From Bradyrhizobium sp. SRL28 (GTDB lineage Bacteria > Pseudomonadota > Alphaproteobacteria > Rhizobiales > Xanthobacteraceae): a stretch of 64,000 nt of DNA. The notes below the pieces were generated by a model, which saw only the letters and a list, made by a program, of their open reading frames with translations, did not search any database and was not told where the DNA came from. A program made the position numbers and the translations under genes. Positions 42,658 through 51,534 of this stretch are shown here, piece after piece. The DNA lies in NCBI RefSeq assembly GCF_018596315.1, contig NZ_JAHEAG010000003.1, forward strand, positions 620,001 to 684,000. Reading direction: 5' to 3'. Within the stretch, counting starts at the first letter, position 1; the number at the start of each line of letters is the position of its first letter.

Positions 42658-44133
42658 ATGCTCAGCCAAACGTTCCATTATTCGGTTGCGAGCGTCGTAT
42701 CGGCCGCTATCGGCCTGCTGAGCGCTGTCGTGTTCACGCGCCTGCTCTCGCCCGAAGAATATGGCGTCTACGTCGTCGGTCTGAGCACCGCGGGTATCGT
42801 CTCGGCGCTGCTGTTCACCTGGGTTCGCGTCTCTGCCCTGCGTTTCCAGTCGGAAGGCGGCGCGGTCGACGTCAGGAAGACCATCTTCGTCGCCTATCTC
42901 ATCTCCGCCCTCGCCGCGCCCGTCGCACTCCTTGTTGCCACGCTGACGACGTCGGTATCGCTGGAGCGAAATCTCGCGGCAATCTTCTTTGCGCTGGGGC
43001 TCGGCCTGTTCGAACTGGGACAGGAACTGCTGAAGGCGCGGCTGCAATCGTTCGCGTTCATGACGGCGTCGATCATTCGCGCCTGCCTGGCGTTCACGCT
43101 GTGTCTGGCCGCGGCGCTTTTGGGCGGCGGCGGACTGTGCCAGCTCGCGATGGTGACCGTCACCTATTTCGTCACGACGACGCTGTTTGCGAGCACGATC
43201 CTGCAATCCCCTGTCGCCGGACCGAGGATTTCCGATCTGCGGACGTTTGCGGGCTTCGGTATTCCGATCACGCTGTCGGGCATCTTCTTTGCGATCCACG
43301 CAGCTCTCGACCGGATGCTGGTGTTTCATTTCTTGGGCGACCACGCGGCCGGCCAGTACGGCGCGTCCGCGGATCTCGTCCGGCAGATCATCCTGATCCC
43401 GGCGGTGAGCATCGCGTCCGCAACGATCCCGCTGGCGGTGCGCGCCTACGCCATCGGTGGCGCCTCCAAGGCGCGACCGCATCTGGAATTCAGCCTCGAA
43501 ATTCTGCTGGCCGCCGTCTTGCCCGCCGTCGTCGGCGTAGCGTTGACGAGCAGCTATATCGCCGGCGTGATCCTTGGCAGCGAGTTCAGGGAGACCGCGG
43601 CGCAGATCATACCGATCCTGGCCTTTGCCTGGCTGTTTCAGTCAATTTCCCAATCCTACATTCACGCGAGCTTTCATCTCGCCAAGACGCCGTTCATGAT
43701 GACGACGCAGAGCATCGCGATGCTGATCGCGAACTTGCTGGTCATGCCGGTCCTGCTTGCCAGATTTGGCCTGGTCGGCGCGGCGGCGAGCCTCGTCGTC
43801 GTGGAAGCCTTCGGCGCAGGCTTCGGCTGGTATCTCACGCGGAAGGCATTTCCACTTCCCTTCAACGCATTCCAGGTCCTGCGCATCGTCGCGGCGACGG
43901 CGATCATGGCGCTGGTGCTGACGTTCCTGAAACCTCTGCTTCCGATCAGCATCGTCTCGTTTGGCGTGCTGGCCGCAACCGGCTGCCTCGTCTACGTCGC
44001 CGCAGCCTTCGCCTTCGACATCGCCGGCTTGCGGAAGGCCGCGATCGCCTATGCCGCGCGGCGCAATCTCCCGGCCGCGTCCATCACCGCCCCGTCCACG
44101 GGGCTACCCAGCATGTCGACACGAGAACCATGA
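42658..44133 (+). CDS. Wzx-like polysaccharide flippase (MATE/MVF superfamily)
   Basis: 491 residues, about 12-14 helices. The N-terminus TFHYSVASVVSAAIGLLSAV with FTRLLSPEEYGVYVVGLSTA (about 24) is the RfbX/Wzx opening (R-L-L-x-P-E-x-Y-G). GQYGASADLVRQIILIPAVS mid-protein and LILGSEF-type GVILGSEFRETAAQIIPIL (about 309) are family blocks. It flips lipid-linked repeat units across the inner membrane. ATG 42658 sits at the start of the hydrophobic domain. The stop overlaps the next gene's ATG (ATGA). The operon continues with GT92-like, methyltransferase and further genes. Confidence 0.9.
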   Translation: MLSQTFHYSVASVVSAAIGLLSAVVFTRLLSPEEYGVYVVGLSTAGIVSALLFTWVRVSALRFQSEGGAVDVRKTIFVAYLISALAAPVALLVATLTTSVSLERNLAAIFFALGLGLFELGQELLKARLQSFAFMTASIIRACLAFTLCLAAALLGGGGLCQLAMVTVTYFVTTTLFASTILQSPVAGPRISDLRTFAGFGIPITLSGIFFAIHAALDRMLVFHFLGDHAAGQYGASADLVRQIILIPAVSIASATIPLAVRAYAIGGASKARPHLEFSLEILLAAVLPAVVGVALTSSYIAGVILGSEFRETAAQIIPILAFAWLFQSISQSYIHASFHLAKTPFMMTTQSIAMLIANLLVMPVLLARFGLVGAAASLVVVEAFGAGFGWYLTRKAFPLPFNAFQVLRIVAATAIMALVLTFLKPLLPISIVSFGVLAATGCLVYVAAAFAFDIAGLRKAAIAYAARRNLPAASITAPSTGLPSMSTREP

Positions 44134-45344
44134 TGCGGCTAGCAAGTAAAAGTCCGGTCGTTGCAGCCGACCATCGACATGTCATTTGCCGAACCAACCC
44201 GGTGTCGCTGTCGGACTTCACCGACAGGCGGCGCGAGGCGACGCGCCCGCTCGCATTCCGGCGCGAGAATTTCGATCGCGACTTCGACAGCAATACGCTG
44301 TTCTACGACGCGGTGCAGGTGAGCCAATCAGGGATTGCCCTGTTTGCGCCGCCATTCTTCAACCTCGCGCGCGAGGTCGCGGCGACGAACTTCATCAGCG
44401 GCGCGGGAACCTGCAAGGCGCGGACAAGGCACCTCGACCGCCACGCCCAATTGTGGCTGGACATTCCCGAGCAAGCCGGCCCCATCCAGGCACTGGGCGA
44501 ACTGGGAAGCTTCACGTTCTCGGTGTCGCCGAACGGGTCGGAAATGTTCAGGGATCGCCGCGTCATCTTCACGATGTCGAAGGACAACCCGATCGAATGG
44601 ATTCTCGACTGGGTGAGATTCAACCGCGACATTCACGGCGCCGATGCCGTTCTCATCTATGACAACGGCTCCAGCGCCTACGACAGCGCGACCTTGAGCG
44701 CGGCACTCCAGTCGGTCCCCGGCATCCAATGCTCGGTCGTGATGGAGTGGCCTTTCAAATACGGTCCGCAGGGCGCGAACAGCTGGGACCATTGGGATTC
44801 CGATTTCTGCCAGTTGGGCGCCTGGGAGCACGCAAGATGGCGCTTCCTGCAGAATGCCCGGAGCGTCATGAACTCCGACATCGACGAGCTGGTGCTGTCG
44901 AAGACGGGACAGTCGGTGTTCGAAGCCGCCGAACAATCATGGACCGGGCTTGTCCGATATCGCGGGCGATGGATCATCGGCATCGATGACGGCATCCGCG
45001 ACAGCGTGAGCAAGGCTCCCCATCGGCACACCGATTTCTCGATTCTCATGCCGCCGAACTACCAGTTCTCTAGGCTGGTGATGCGACGCGACGCCAACGC
45101 GTGCCTGCCGAAATGGACGGTGGTTCCCGGTCGATGCCCCACGCATGCGCAATGGCATGTCCATTCGATCTTCTCCTGGTGGGCGTCGTATTTCTGCACC
45201 AGGAACTTTTCGTTCCGGCATTTTCGCGAGATCGGCAGCAACTGGAAATACCAGCGCACCAACCGCGTGCCGTTCGATTCGTCGGTTCACAAGACGGACC
45301 ACGCATTGATGAAAGCTTTTCAGTGCGTCGATTGGGAAAACTAA
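44130..45344 (+). CDS. GT92-like glycosyltransferase (DUF23-type)
   Basis: 404 residues. ATG 44130 overlaps the flippase stop (ATGA) and fixes the start; a second ATG follows at once. The GT-A core contains NPIEWILDWVRFNRDIHGAD (about 155) and VLIYDNGSSAYDSATL, the GT92/DUF23 opening, then RSVMNSDIDELVL, a D-x-D metal motif near residue 250, and FSWWASYFCTRNFSFRHFRE toward the end. It would add a sugar to the growing repeat unit. The N-terminal 90 residues are less typical. Cytoplasmic, no signal. Confidence 0.8.
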   Translation: MMRLASKSPVVAADHRHVICRTNPVSLSDFTDRRREATRPLAFRRENFDRDFDSNTLFYDAVQVSQSGIALFAPPFFNLAREVAATNFISGAGTCKARTRHLDRHAQLWLDIPEQAGPIQALGELGSFTFSVSPNGSEMFRDRRVIFTMSKDNPIEWILDWVRFNRDIHGADAVLIYDNGSSAYDSATLSAALQSVPGIQCSVVMEWPFKYGPQGANSWDHWDSDFCQLGAWEHARWRFLQNARSVMNSDIDELVLSKTGQSVFEAAEQSWTGLVRYRGRWIIGIDDGIRDSVSKAPHRHTDFSILMPPNYQFSRLVMRRDANACLPKWTVVPGRCPTHAQWHVHSIFSWWASYFCTRNFSFRHFREIGSNWKYQRTNRVPFDSSVHKTDHALMKAFQCVDWEN

Positions 45345-45345
45345 A

Positions 45346-46182
45346 ATGAACAAGGCAACCCTAACGTCAGAATGGATGAAATCGATGGACGAGGCAGTCA
45401 CGATCGACCCCACGCAGTCGGCGATCGACCGTTCGGAAGCCATTCAGCATCCGCAGGCGCTGCTCGAGCTGGCGCACGGCGAGGCACGGCGGAGCCTCTT
45501 GACCGTTCACGGCATCCTCGAAGCGACGCTGCCTGCGGGGGAGCTCTCGATCTACGAAGCCGGCGGTGGCTCGACCAGCTTCCTGCCGCTCAAGGTGCTG
45601 CATCGCGCCCACGTCACCGTGGTCGACATCGACGAGGACCAGATCCGCAACAACGACTACGCGCACAGGGCTATCCTCGGCGACATCCAGACCTATCGCT
45701 TCAAGCCCAACAGCTTCGATCTGGTGATCTGCTACAACGTGATCGAACACGTGCCGGATGTCGAAGCAGCCCTGCTGAACTTCTACGAAGCGCTGAAGCC
45801 GAACGGCATGGTCCTGATCGGCGCGCCCAATCCGCGATCGCTGTCCGGCGTCGTCACCAAATACTCGCCGCACTGGTTCCATGTCTGGTTCTACCGCCAT
45901 GTCCGCGGCGACAAGAAAGCCGGCCTGCCCGGCCACGCGCCGTTCCCGACGCTGTTCCATCCGCTGGTCACGCTTTCCAACCTGGAGGCGTTCGCCGAGC
46001 AGCACGGCCTGCAAATGATCTACCGCAAGCAGTATGAGAGCCCGCGCTATCCGGAGATGCGGCTGCGCAAGCCTCTGTTCGCCGCTCTGGTCGATGCCGC
46101 CGCGCGCGTGATGAACGCGTTCCTCCCCGGCAAGACCGACGTGCGGCACGGCGACTATCACGTGATCCTGCGAAAGCGTTGA
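45346..46182 (+). CDS. Class I SAM-dependent methyltransferase
   Basis: 278 residues. Motif I LSIYEAGGGSTSFLPL (about 66-80), acidic loop VTVVDIDEDQIRNN, and motif IV DLVICYNVIEHVPDVEAAL (about 125-143), the methyltransf_11/23 order. The C-terminal half (HWFHVWFYRHVRGDKK) likely binds the acceptor. It starts one base after the previous stop, so it is in the same operon. In this setting it probably methylates a sugar; the acceptor is inferred. Confidence 0.9.
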   Translation: MNKATLTSEWMKSMDEAVTIDPTQSAIDRSEAIQHPQALLELAHGEARRSLLTVHGILEATLPAGELSIYEAGGGSTSFLPLKVLHRAHVTVVDIDEDQIRNNDYAHRAILGDIQTYRFKPNSFDLVICYNVIEHVPDVEAALLNFYEALKPNGMVLIGAPNPRSLSGVVTKYSPHWFHVWFYRHVRGDKKAGLPGHAPFPTLFHPLVTLSNLEAFAEQHGLQMIYRKQYESPRYPEMRLRKPLFAALVDAAARVMNAFLPGKTDVRHGDYHVILRKR

Positions 46183-46186
46183 GACC

Positions 46187-46414
46187 ATGAACGCGATGTT
46201 GTCAGAGGCAAGGGCAAAGGTCGGCCACCGGCTGGCGATCGACGAGGCGCAAACCAATAACGGATGGTTAATTTTCTGCGGCCACGACGTCACCGATCGA
46301 CCGAGCCCCAATGGCTGTTCGCCCGCTTTGCTCGCGCATGCGCTCGCAGCGGCATCGCGGCGGAAAATTCCGGTTCTCACCATGGCGGAGGCGATGCAAT
46401 GCGCCCGCGCTTAA
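46187..46414 (+). pseudogene. Polysaccharide deacetylase C-terminal remnant
   Basis: 75 residues. NGWLIFCGHDVTDRPSPNGC, then SPALLAHALAAASRRKIPVL and TMAEAM match the closing third of NodB-like deacetylases (W-x-x-F-x-x-H-D-V, Ps-x-x-G-C-x-P, I-P-V-x-T). The metal-binding and catalytic N-terminal parts are absent and the upstream neighbour, a methyltransferase, leaves no space for them. It opens with its own ATG 4 bases after the methyltransferase. A remnant of a deacetylase is the simplest reading; a small functional protein cannot be excluded. Confidence 0.6.
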
Positions 46415-46570
46415 ACGCTTTGTTTGCCAATTCGGGGAATAGTCCTTTGGTGAGTATGGTTAATTTTCCCTGTTGCGTTTGTTCAGCGCTTTTTCTCGGC
46501 GCCCATGGCCCAACCCGAAGAATAGCCCCTCAGCCGATGCGTGCGGCGGTTCGAATGGAAGCTGGGGTTC

Positions 46571-48871
46571 ATGCTTATCTATGACCAGCCGATAGACCGG
46601 GCAAAGCCCGAGGCCGGAACGGCGACAGCCGCGCCGGCGGGCTTCAGCGTGCTCGATCTGGCCCAGCTCCTGTGGCAACGGAAGGTCGCGATCGCCTCGG
46701 CGGCGCTGATCTGCGCCTGCGTCGCGGTTGCGATCGGCAAAGGCCTGACGCCGAAATACACCGCCTCCGCCCAGCTCTACGTCGATCCCCGCGAACTGCA
46801 GCTGGTCGATCGCGAACTGACGCCGCGCGCCCAGGATACTTCCGGCCTCGCGATGGTCGTGGAGAGCCAGGCACGCGTCATCACCTCGAACAATGTGCTG
46901 CTGCAGGCGATCCGCGACACCCATCTGGAAAAGGACCCGGAGTTCGGCGGCGGCGATTCCAAGGGCATTGTTGGATCGCTGCTCGGCCTGTTCGGGGTCG
47001 AGCTGCGCCCCACCGCCGAACAGCAGAAGCAGATCGAGATGGGCGCGCTGGAAGCGCTCAATCGCCACATCAACGTCAAGAAGACCGATCGTACCTTCAT
47101 CGTCGATATCGACGTCTGGTCGTATGAGCCGGCCAAGGCGGCGATGCTCGCCAACGCGATCGCGAAAGCCTATCTCGCCGAATCCAAGCAGTCGCAGGCC
47201 GCCGCCGCCCGGCGCGCGACCACCGACCTTTCCGGCCGGTTGAAGGAATTGCAGGAACGGCTTCGCAACGCCGAGAATACGCTCGCGGTCTACAAGGCGC
47301 AGAACAATTTCGTCGGCACCCAGGACACGCTGATCAGCGACCAGCAGCTCTCCTCCAGCAACCAGCGGCTCGCCGCCGCCCGCGCGCTGACGCTCGATGC
47401 GCAGGCCAAACTTGACCAGATCCAGGCCAGCCGCAAGGCATCGTCCGATATAGGCGCCATTCCCGAGGCGCTGCAGTCGCAAACCATCGCCAATCTGCGC
47501 GCCCAATATGCCGAAGCGCGCAAGCGCCAGGCGGAGCTGCAGGCCGAACTGGGGCCGCGGCATCCGGCGCTGCGCCAGGTCGAACTGCAAGTGCAGGATT
47601 TGCGCCGCGCCATCAATGAAGAGGTCGAGCGCTTTGCGCTGGCCGCAAGGAATGATCTGATCCGCGCCCGCGACTATGAGGCTTCGCTGGGCAAGGCGCT
47701 GGAAACCCAGAAGCGCCAGAGCGTCCAGATGAGTCAGGCTTCGGTGCGCCTGCGCGAACTCGAACGCGAGGTGGAGGCAAGCCGCGACGTCTATCAGTCG
47801 TTCCTGAAGCGATCGCGCGAAACCGAGGAGCAGGAAACCCTGAACACCTCGAACGCGCGCATCATCGGCGAGGCCACCGTGCCGCAGCGGCGCACCTTCC
47901 CGCCGGCCATGAGCCTGCTCGCGATGATCGGCTTCGTTCTTGGCGGGCTCGCTGCCGCCGGCTGGTTCGTCGCGCTCAACCAGTTGACGCCGCGCACGAA
48001 CCCCGCTCAGCCTCAGAACAGCGGGCCATCGGAGGCCTCGAAGGAACCGACTGCACCTGCGGCCGCGACGCAGCCGCCCGTCACCCAACCGCAGCTGCAA
48101 CCCGCGGTCAACCTGATCGAAAAGCCTCCGATCGTCCGGCTACAGGAAACCGACGTGATACGCACGCTCGGCGGCATCCTTGCAACTGATAGCACCGCCG
48201 ACGTCACGCGGCTCGGCTGGCCGACGCTGCGCGCGGGCTTTCCGCTGATGACCGTCCTCACTGCCTTGCGCGAGATGCGCGCGGCGCTGGCCAGACGCGC
48301 CGGCGAAGAAACCCCGCCCGTGATGGCCGTGATCGGCGCCAGCCCGGATCAGGACCGCAGCATCGCCGCGCTGAACATCGCGCTCGCCGCGGCGCGCGAC
48401 GGCGCCAAGGTGCTGTTGATCGACGCCGACCGCAGGGAACGCGCGCTGTCGGACAAGGTGAGCCATTTGGCCAACAGCGAGCCCAGCCGTTTCGGCTGGC
48501 TCGGCATCGGCGTCAAGGCCGCCCGCGCGATTCCGACCGCCAACGGAATTTCGATCCTGCCGGCTATCAATGCCACCGACGCGAAAGCCGGCGACGCCAT
48601 CCGCAAGGCGATTGCGCAGGCCCGTTCCGCCGGCGGCTATGACCTCGTGATTCTCGACGGGCCGGCCATGCCCTGGAGCCCGATCGAACGCAAGCTGCTC
48701 GACCTGACCGATGGGCTCGTTGCGATCCTCCCGGTGCACCTCGACATCAACGACAGCATGGAAGACATCATCGCTGCCCTCGGCGGGACCGAGCGCAAGC
48801 TGGTCGGTGTCGTCCTCAGCGAAGTCAACCCGACGGCCGCAAGCCCGCAGCGGGACAAGCAATATGCGTGA
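46571..48871 (+). CDS. ExoP/Wzc-like polysaccharide co-polymerase with a degenerate BY-kinase domain
   Basis: 766 residues. Wzz-type start with the first helix near 38-58 (IASAALICACVAVAIGKGL), a long coiled-coil region (about 205-420: KELQERLRNAENTLAVYKAQ, then LQAELGPRHPALRQVELQVQ), the Pro-rich second helix about 447-470 (MSLLAMIGFVLGGLAAAGWF), and a C-terminal ATPase-like domain. In it the Walker A place reads VIGASPDQDRSIAALN at about 587, without the GKS/T lysine; VLLIDADR (about 614) and DLVILDGPAM (about 691) remain. Tyrosines in the tail are almost absent. So it is a chain-length/export protein that probably cannot autophosphorylate. ATG at 46571; GTG 46541 would add ten residues. 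Confidence 0.88.
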   Translation: MLIYDQPIDRAKPEAGTATAAPAGFSVLDLAQLLWQRKVAIASAALICACVAVAIGKGLTPKYTASAQLYVDPRELQLVDRELTPRAQDTSGLAMVVESQARVITSNNVLLQAIRDTHLEKDPEFGGGDSKGIVGSLLGLFGVELRPTAEQQKQIEMGALEALNRHINVKKTDRTFIVDIDVWSYEPAKAAMLANAIAKAYLAESKQSQAAAARRATTDLSGRLKELQERLRNAENTLAVYKAQNNFVGTQDTLISDQQLSSSNQRLAAARALTLDAQAKLDQIQASRKASSDIGAIPEALQSQTIANLRAQYAEARKRQAELQAELGPRHPALRQVELQVQDLRRAINEEVERFALAARNDLIRARDYEASLGKALETQKRQSVQMSQASVRLRELEREVEASRDVYQSFLKRSRETEEQETLNTSNARIIGEATVPQRRTFPPAMSLLAMIGFVLGGLAAAGWFVALNQLTPRTNPAQPQNSGPSEASKEPTAPAAATQPPVTQPQLQPAVNLIEKPPIVRLQETDVIRTLGGILATDSTADVTRLGWPTLRAGFPLMTVLTALREMRAALARRAGEETPPVMAVIGASPDQDRSIAALNIALAAARDGAKVLLIDADRRERALSDKVSHLANSEPSRFGWLGIGVKAARAIPTANGISILPAINATDAKAGDAIRKAIAQARSAGGYDLVILDGPAMPWSPIERKLLDLTDGLVAILPVHLDINDSMEDIIAALGGTERKLVGVVLSEVNPTAASPQRDKQYA

Positions 48872-49688
48872 GCGTCGCGTAAATTCCGTCGGGAGAGCGG
48901 CCACCGCCGGCGTAGCCCGCATCACAGTCGGCGGGCTGCGGCTCGCCGTGCTGGATCTCGAGCAGACCGCGAACTTCATGATCGACATGGTGTTCCCGCA
49001 GCGCCGCGTCGATCGTCCGCTCTATCTGACCTCGGCCAATGGCGAGGTGCTGGCGCGCTGCTCGACCGAACCGATGACCGACCGGCTGTTTCGCGCCGCT
49101 GACCTGATCAATGCCGACGGCCAGCCGCTGGTGACGGTGTCGCGATTCAGATCAAAGACACCGCTGCCCGAACGCGTCGCGACGACTGACCTGTTTCACG
49201 TCGTTGCCCGCAAGGCGCAGGCAGCCGGCCTCACCTTCTACCTGCTGGGCGCGGACGAGGCGGAGAACGCCGCCGCGGTCGCCAGCGTTCGCGAGCAATA
49301 TCCTGACCTCAAGATCGTCGGCCGTTGCCACGGCTTTCTGCGGGGCGAGGCGATGCGCGCAAAGGTCGCCGAGATCAACGCGCTGGCGCCGGACTATCTC
49401 TGGGTCGCGCTCGGTGTTCCCTATGAGCAGGCCTTCGTCGAGGAATTCACGCCCGACCTCTCCAATGTCGGCGTCATCAAGACGTCAGGCGGGCTGTTCA
49501 ATTTCCTGTCGGGCAGCCGCGTCCGCGCGCCGCTGTGGATGCAGCAGGCGGGTCTCGAATGGGTCTGGCGAATCTGGCTGGAGCCGCGCCGCCTGTTCTG
49601 GCGCTATTTGACCACCAATCCGCGCGCGCTTTACCTGCTGCTGAACAGGGGCCGATCGACTGATATCGGCGGGAAACACAATCGATGA
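48864..49688 (+). CDS. WecG/TagA/CpsF-family glycosyltransferase
   Basis: 274 residues. Start ATG 48864 overlaps the ExoP stop by eight bases. LTSANGEVLARCSTEP, DLINADGQPLVTVSRF, FYLLGADEAENAAAVASVRE, PDYLWVALGVPYEQAFVEEF and IKTSGGLFNFLSGSRVRAP follow the family order, including Asp and a C-terminal basic/aromatic membrane-contact tail (RRLFWRYLTTNPRALYLLLN). The family moves N-acetylmannosaminuronate, ManNAc or another sugar onto a lipid-linked GlcNAc, as the second step of repeat-unit assembly. The sugar here is unknown. It overlaps galE by four bases. Confidence 0.92.
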   Translation: MRERRVNSVGRAATAGVARITVGGLRLAVLDLEQTANFMIDMVFPQRRVDRPLYLTSANGEVLARCSTEPMTDRLFRAADLINADGQPLVTVSRFRSKTPLPERVATTDLFHVVARKAQAAGLTFYLLGADEAENAAAVASVREQYPDLKIVGRCHGFLRGEAMRAKVAEINALAPDYLWVALGVPYEQAFVEEFTPDLSNVGVIKTSGGLFNFLSGSRVRAPLWMQQAGLEWVWRIWLEPRRLFWRYLTTNPRALYLLLNRGRSTDIGGKHNR

Positions 49689-50695
49689 GCAGACGTCCAG
49701 CCATTCTCGTCACCGGCGGTGCCGGCTATATCGGCTCGCACTGCTGCAGGGCATTGGACGCTGCGGGTTACCAGCCCATCACCTACGACAACCTTTCGAC
49801 CGGCCACCGCAGCTTCGCCGCGGGCCCGCTGGTGGTGGGCGACATCGCCGACAAGGCCACGCTGGCGCGGACCTTCGCCGAGCATGACATCGTGGCCGTC
49901 ATGCACTTCGCCGCCTCCAGCCTGGTCGGCGAGTCCGTTGCCGATCCGCAGAAATACTACGTCAACAATCTCGCCGGCACGCTGTCGCTTCTGGAGACGA
50001 TGCGTGAGGCCGGCTGCAACCGCCTGGTGTTTTCGTCGACCGGCGCGGTCTATGGCAACGCCGACAGCAAGGCGCTGCGTGAGGACTACGCCTGCGCGCC
50101 GATCAATCCCTATGGCGCCTCGAAATGGATGGTCGAGCGCGTGCTGGCGGATTATCGCGCGGCCTATGGCTTCGGCTCATTCGCGCTGCGCTACTTCAAC
50201 GCCGCTGGCGCCGATCCCGGCGGCGGCATCGGCGAGCTGCGCGAGGTCGAGACACACCTTATCCCCCGCGCCATGATGGCGCTGCAGGGGCATGTGCCGG
50301 ATTTTGCGGTGTTCGGCGACGATTACGACACGCCCGACGGCACGGCGATCCGCGACTACATCCATGTGACCGACCTGGCGGCGGCCCACGTGCTGGCGCT
50401 CAAGCTGCTGCTCGAGGGACATTCAGGCGGCGCCTTCAATCTCGGCACCGGCAACGGCTTTTCGGTGCGCGAAATCCTCGCGGCGATCGCGGCCGAGACC
50501 GGCCGCCAGGTCCCGCATGTCGTCAAGCCGCGGCGATCAGGCGATCCGACCTATCTGGTCGCCGATCCCTCCGCCGCACGCGCGACATTGAACTTCCGTC
50601 CCACCCATTCGGATCTGACCACGATCATCCGTACCGCCTGGGCGTGGCACAAGAACGCGCACCCGCTGAAGACGGGTGCGCCGGTTCGCGACTGA
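49685..50695 (+). CDS. galE: UDP-glucose 4-epimerase GalE
   Basis: 336 residues, usual length. NAD loop VTGGAGYIGSHCCRAL (TGGxGxIG, about 8-17), FSSTGAVYGNADSKAL, catalytic NPYGASKWMVERVLADY (Tyr-x3-Lys), and DVPTYLVADPSAAR-like RSGDPTYLVADPSAARATLN end. Interconverts UDP-glucose and UDP-galactose (or the N-acetyl forms), supplying galactosyl donors. ATGA overlap with the WecG gene; last gene of the plus-strand polysaccharide operon. Related ExoB proteins in rhizobia have the same role. Confidence 0.95.
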   Translation: MSRRPAILVTGGAGYIGSHCCRALDAAGYQPITYDNLSTGHRSFAAGPLVVGDIADKATLARTFAEHDIVAVMHFAASSLVGESVADPQKYYVNNLAGTLSLLETMREAGCNRLVFSSTGAVYGNADSKALREDYACAPINPYGASKWMVERVLADYRAAYGFGSFALRYFNAAGADPGGGIGELREVETHLIPRAMMALQGHVPDFAVFGDDYDTPDGTAIRDYIHVTDLAAAHVLALKLLLEGHSGGAFNLGTGNGFSVREILAAIAAETGRQVPHVVKPRRSGDPTYLVADPSAARATLNFRPTHSDLTTIIRTAWAWHKNAHPLKTGAPVRD

Positions 50696-50704
50696 GATTG
50701 CAAC

Positions 50705-51307
50705 CTACAGCGGCTTGATCTGCACCTTGCGCCACTTGATCACGCCAGCACCGTATTGCAGCGCGAACGGGCCGCTGGCGTGTTTTGAATCCTGGACATC
50801 GACGGTCTTCTGGCCGTTCAGAACGACGACGAGCTGCGAGCCCTTGGCCGTGATCTCGTAAGTGTTCCATTTGCCGCCCGCCTTCGGCATCGGGTCGACC
50901 TTCGCCACATCGACGATGGCGCCGGTGCCGTAGGTCGGATCGGGCCGCTTGTCGAAGATATTGACCTCGTAGCAGATCTTTGCGTCGATCTTCGCCGACT
51001 GGTCGCAGCGAATGAAAATCCCGCTGTTGGCGTCATCGTCGGCCCAGAACTCAACCTTCATCTCGAAATCCTTGTAGGACTCCTTGCTGACGAGATAGGA
51101 GGGATCCTTGCCCTCGGTGATCTTGTCTGCCACCAGCGTGCCGTCCTTCATCGCCCAATTGGCTTTACCGACCTCGGTCCAGTCGCCCATCTTGGTGCCG
51201 TCGACGAGCGTCACCCAGCCACCGCTTTGGCCGGACGCTACGCTGGAAAATTGAATGGCGGCGGCGCCGATCAACAGGCCGGCCGCAAGTATCGACAAAC
51301 GCTTCAT
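50705..51307 (-). CDS. Exported DUF1080 (3-keto-disaccharide hydrolase-like) protein
   Basis: 200 residues from the ATG at 51307 (GGGAGGGCTACGTTC upstream). Signal peptide RLSILAAGLLIGAAAIQFSS with cleavage about residue 25. The jelly-roll has LVDGTKMGDWTEVGKANWAM, SYKDFEMKVEFWADDDANSG, IFIRCDQSAKID and QYGAGVIKWRKVQIKPL, the DUF1080 order. Relatives hydrolyse 3-keto-glycosides. Convergent with galE, 9 bases apart; not in the polysaccharide operon. Periplasmic; substrate unknown. Confidence 0.87.
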   Translation of the reverse strand: MKRLSILAAGLLIGAAAIQFSSVASGQSGGWVTLVDGTKMGDWTEVGKANWAMKDGTLVADKITEGKDPSYLVSKESYKDFEMKVEFWADDDANSGIFIRCDQSAKIDAKICYEVNIFDKRPDPTYGTGAIVDVAKVDPMPKAGGKWNTYEITAKGSQLVVVLNGQKTVDVQDSKHASGPFALQYGAGVIKWRKVQIKPL

Positions 51308-51534
51308 GAACGTAGCCCTCCCATGGCTGCTTTTAGTTGGGCCGCAACGTAGCACCGCGAGGCGCGGCGTAAATCCGTTTTTCATGCTGCAGCTGCGTTG
51401 TGCGACATTTCGTTTGCCGCTGCCGCCGATCACGCATGCACCCGCGGGCCTTGCTCCGCTGGAACGAGACCGGCTAGCATCGCGGCAACAGAGATGAGCG
51501 CATCTCAGCTCACGAGACTGCAAGGGAGGCGACC

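Noticed and set aside
43101..45344. 747-codon frame starting inside the flippase gene
   Set aside because: Only the part from 44130 has glycosyltransferase character; the earlier part is the flippase read in another frame.
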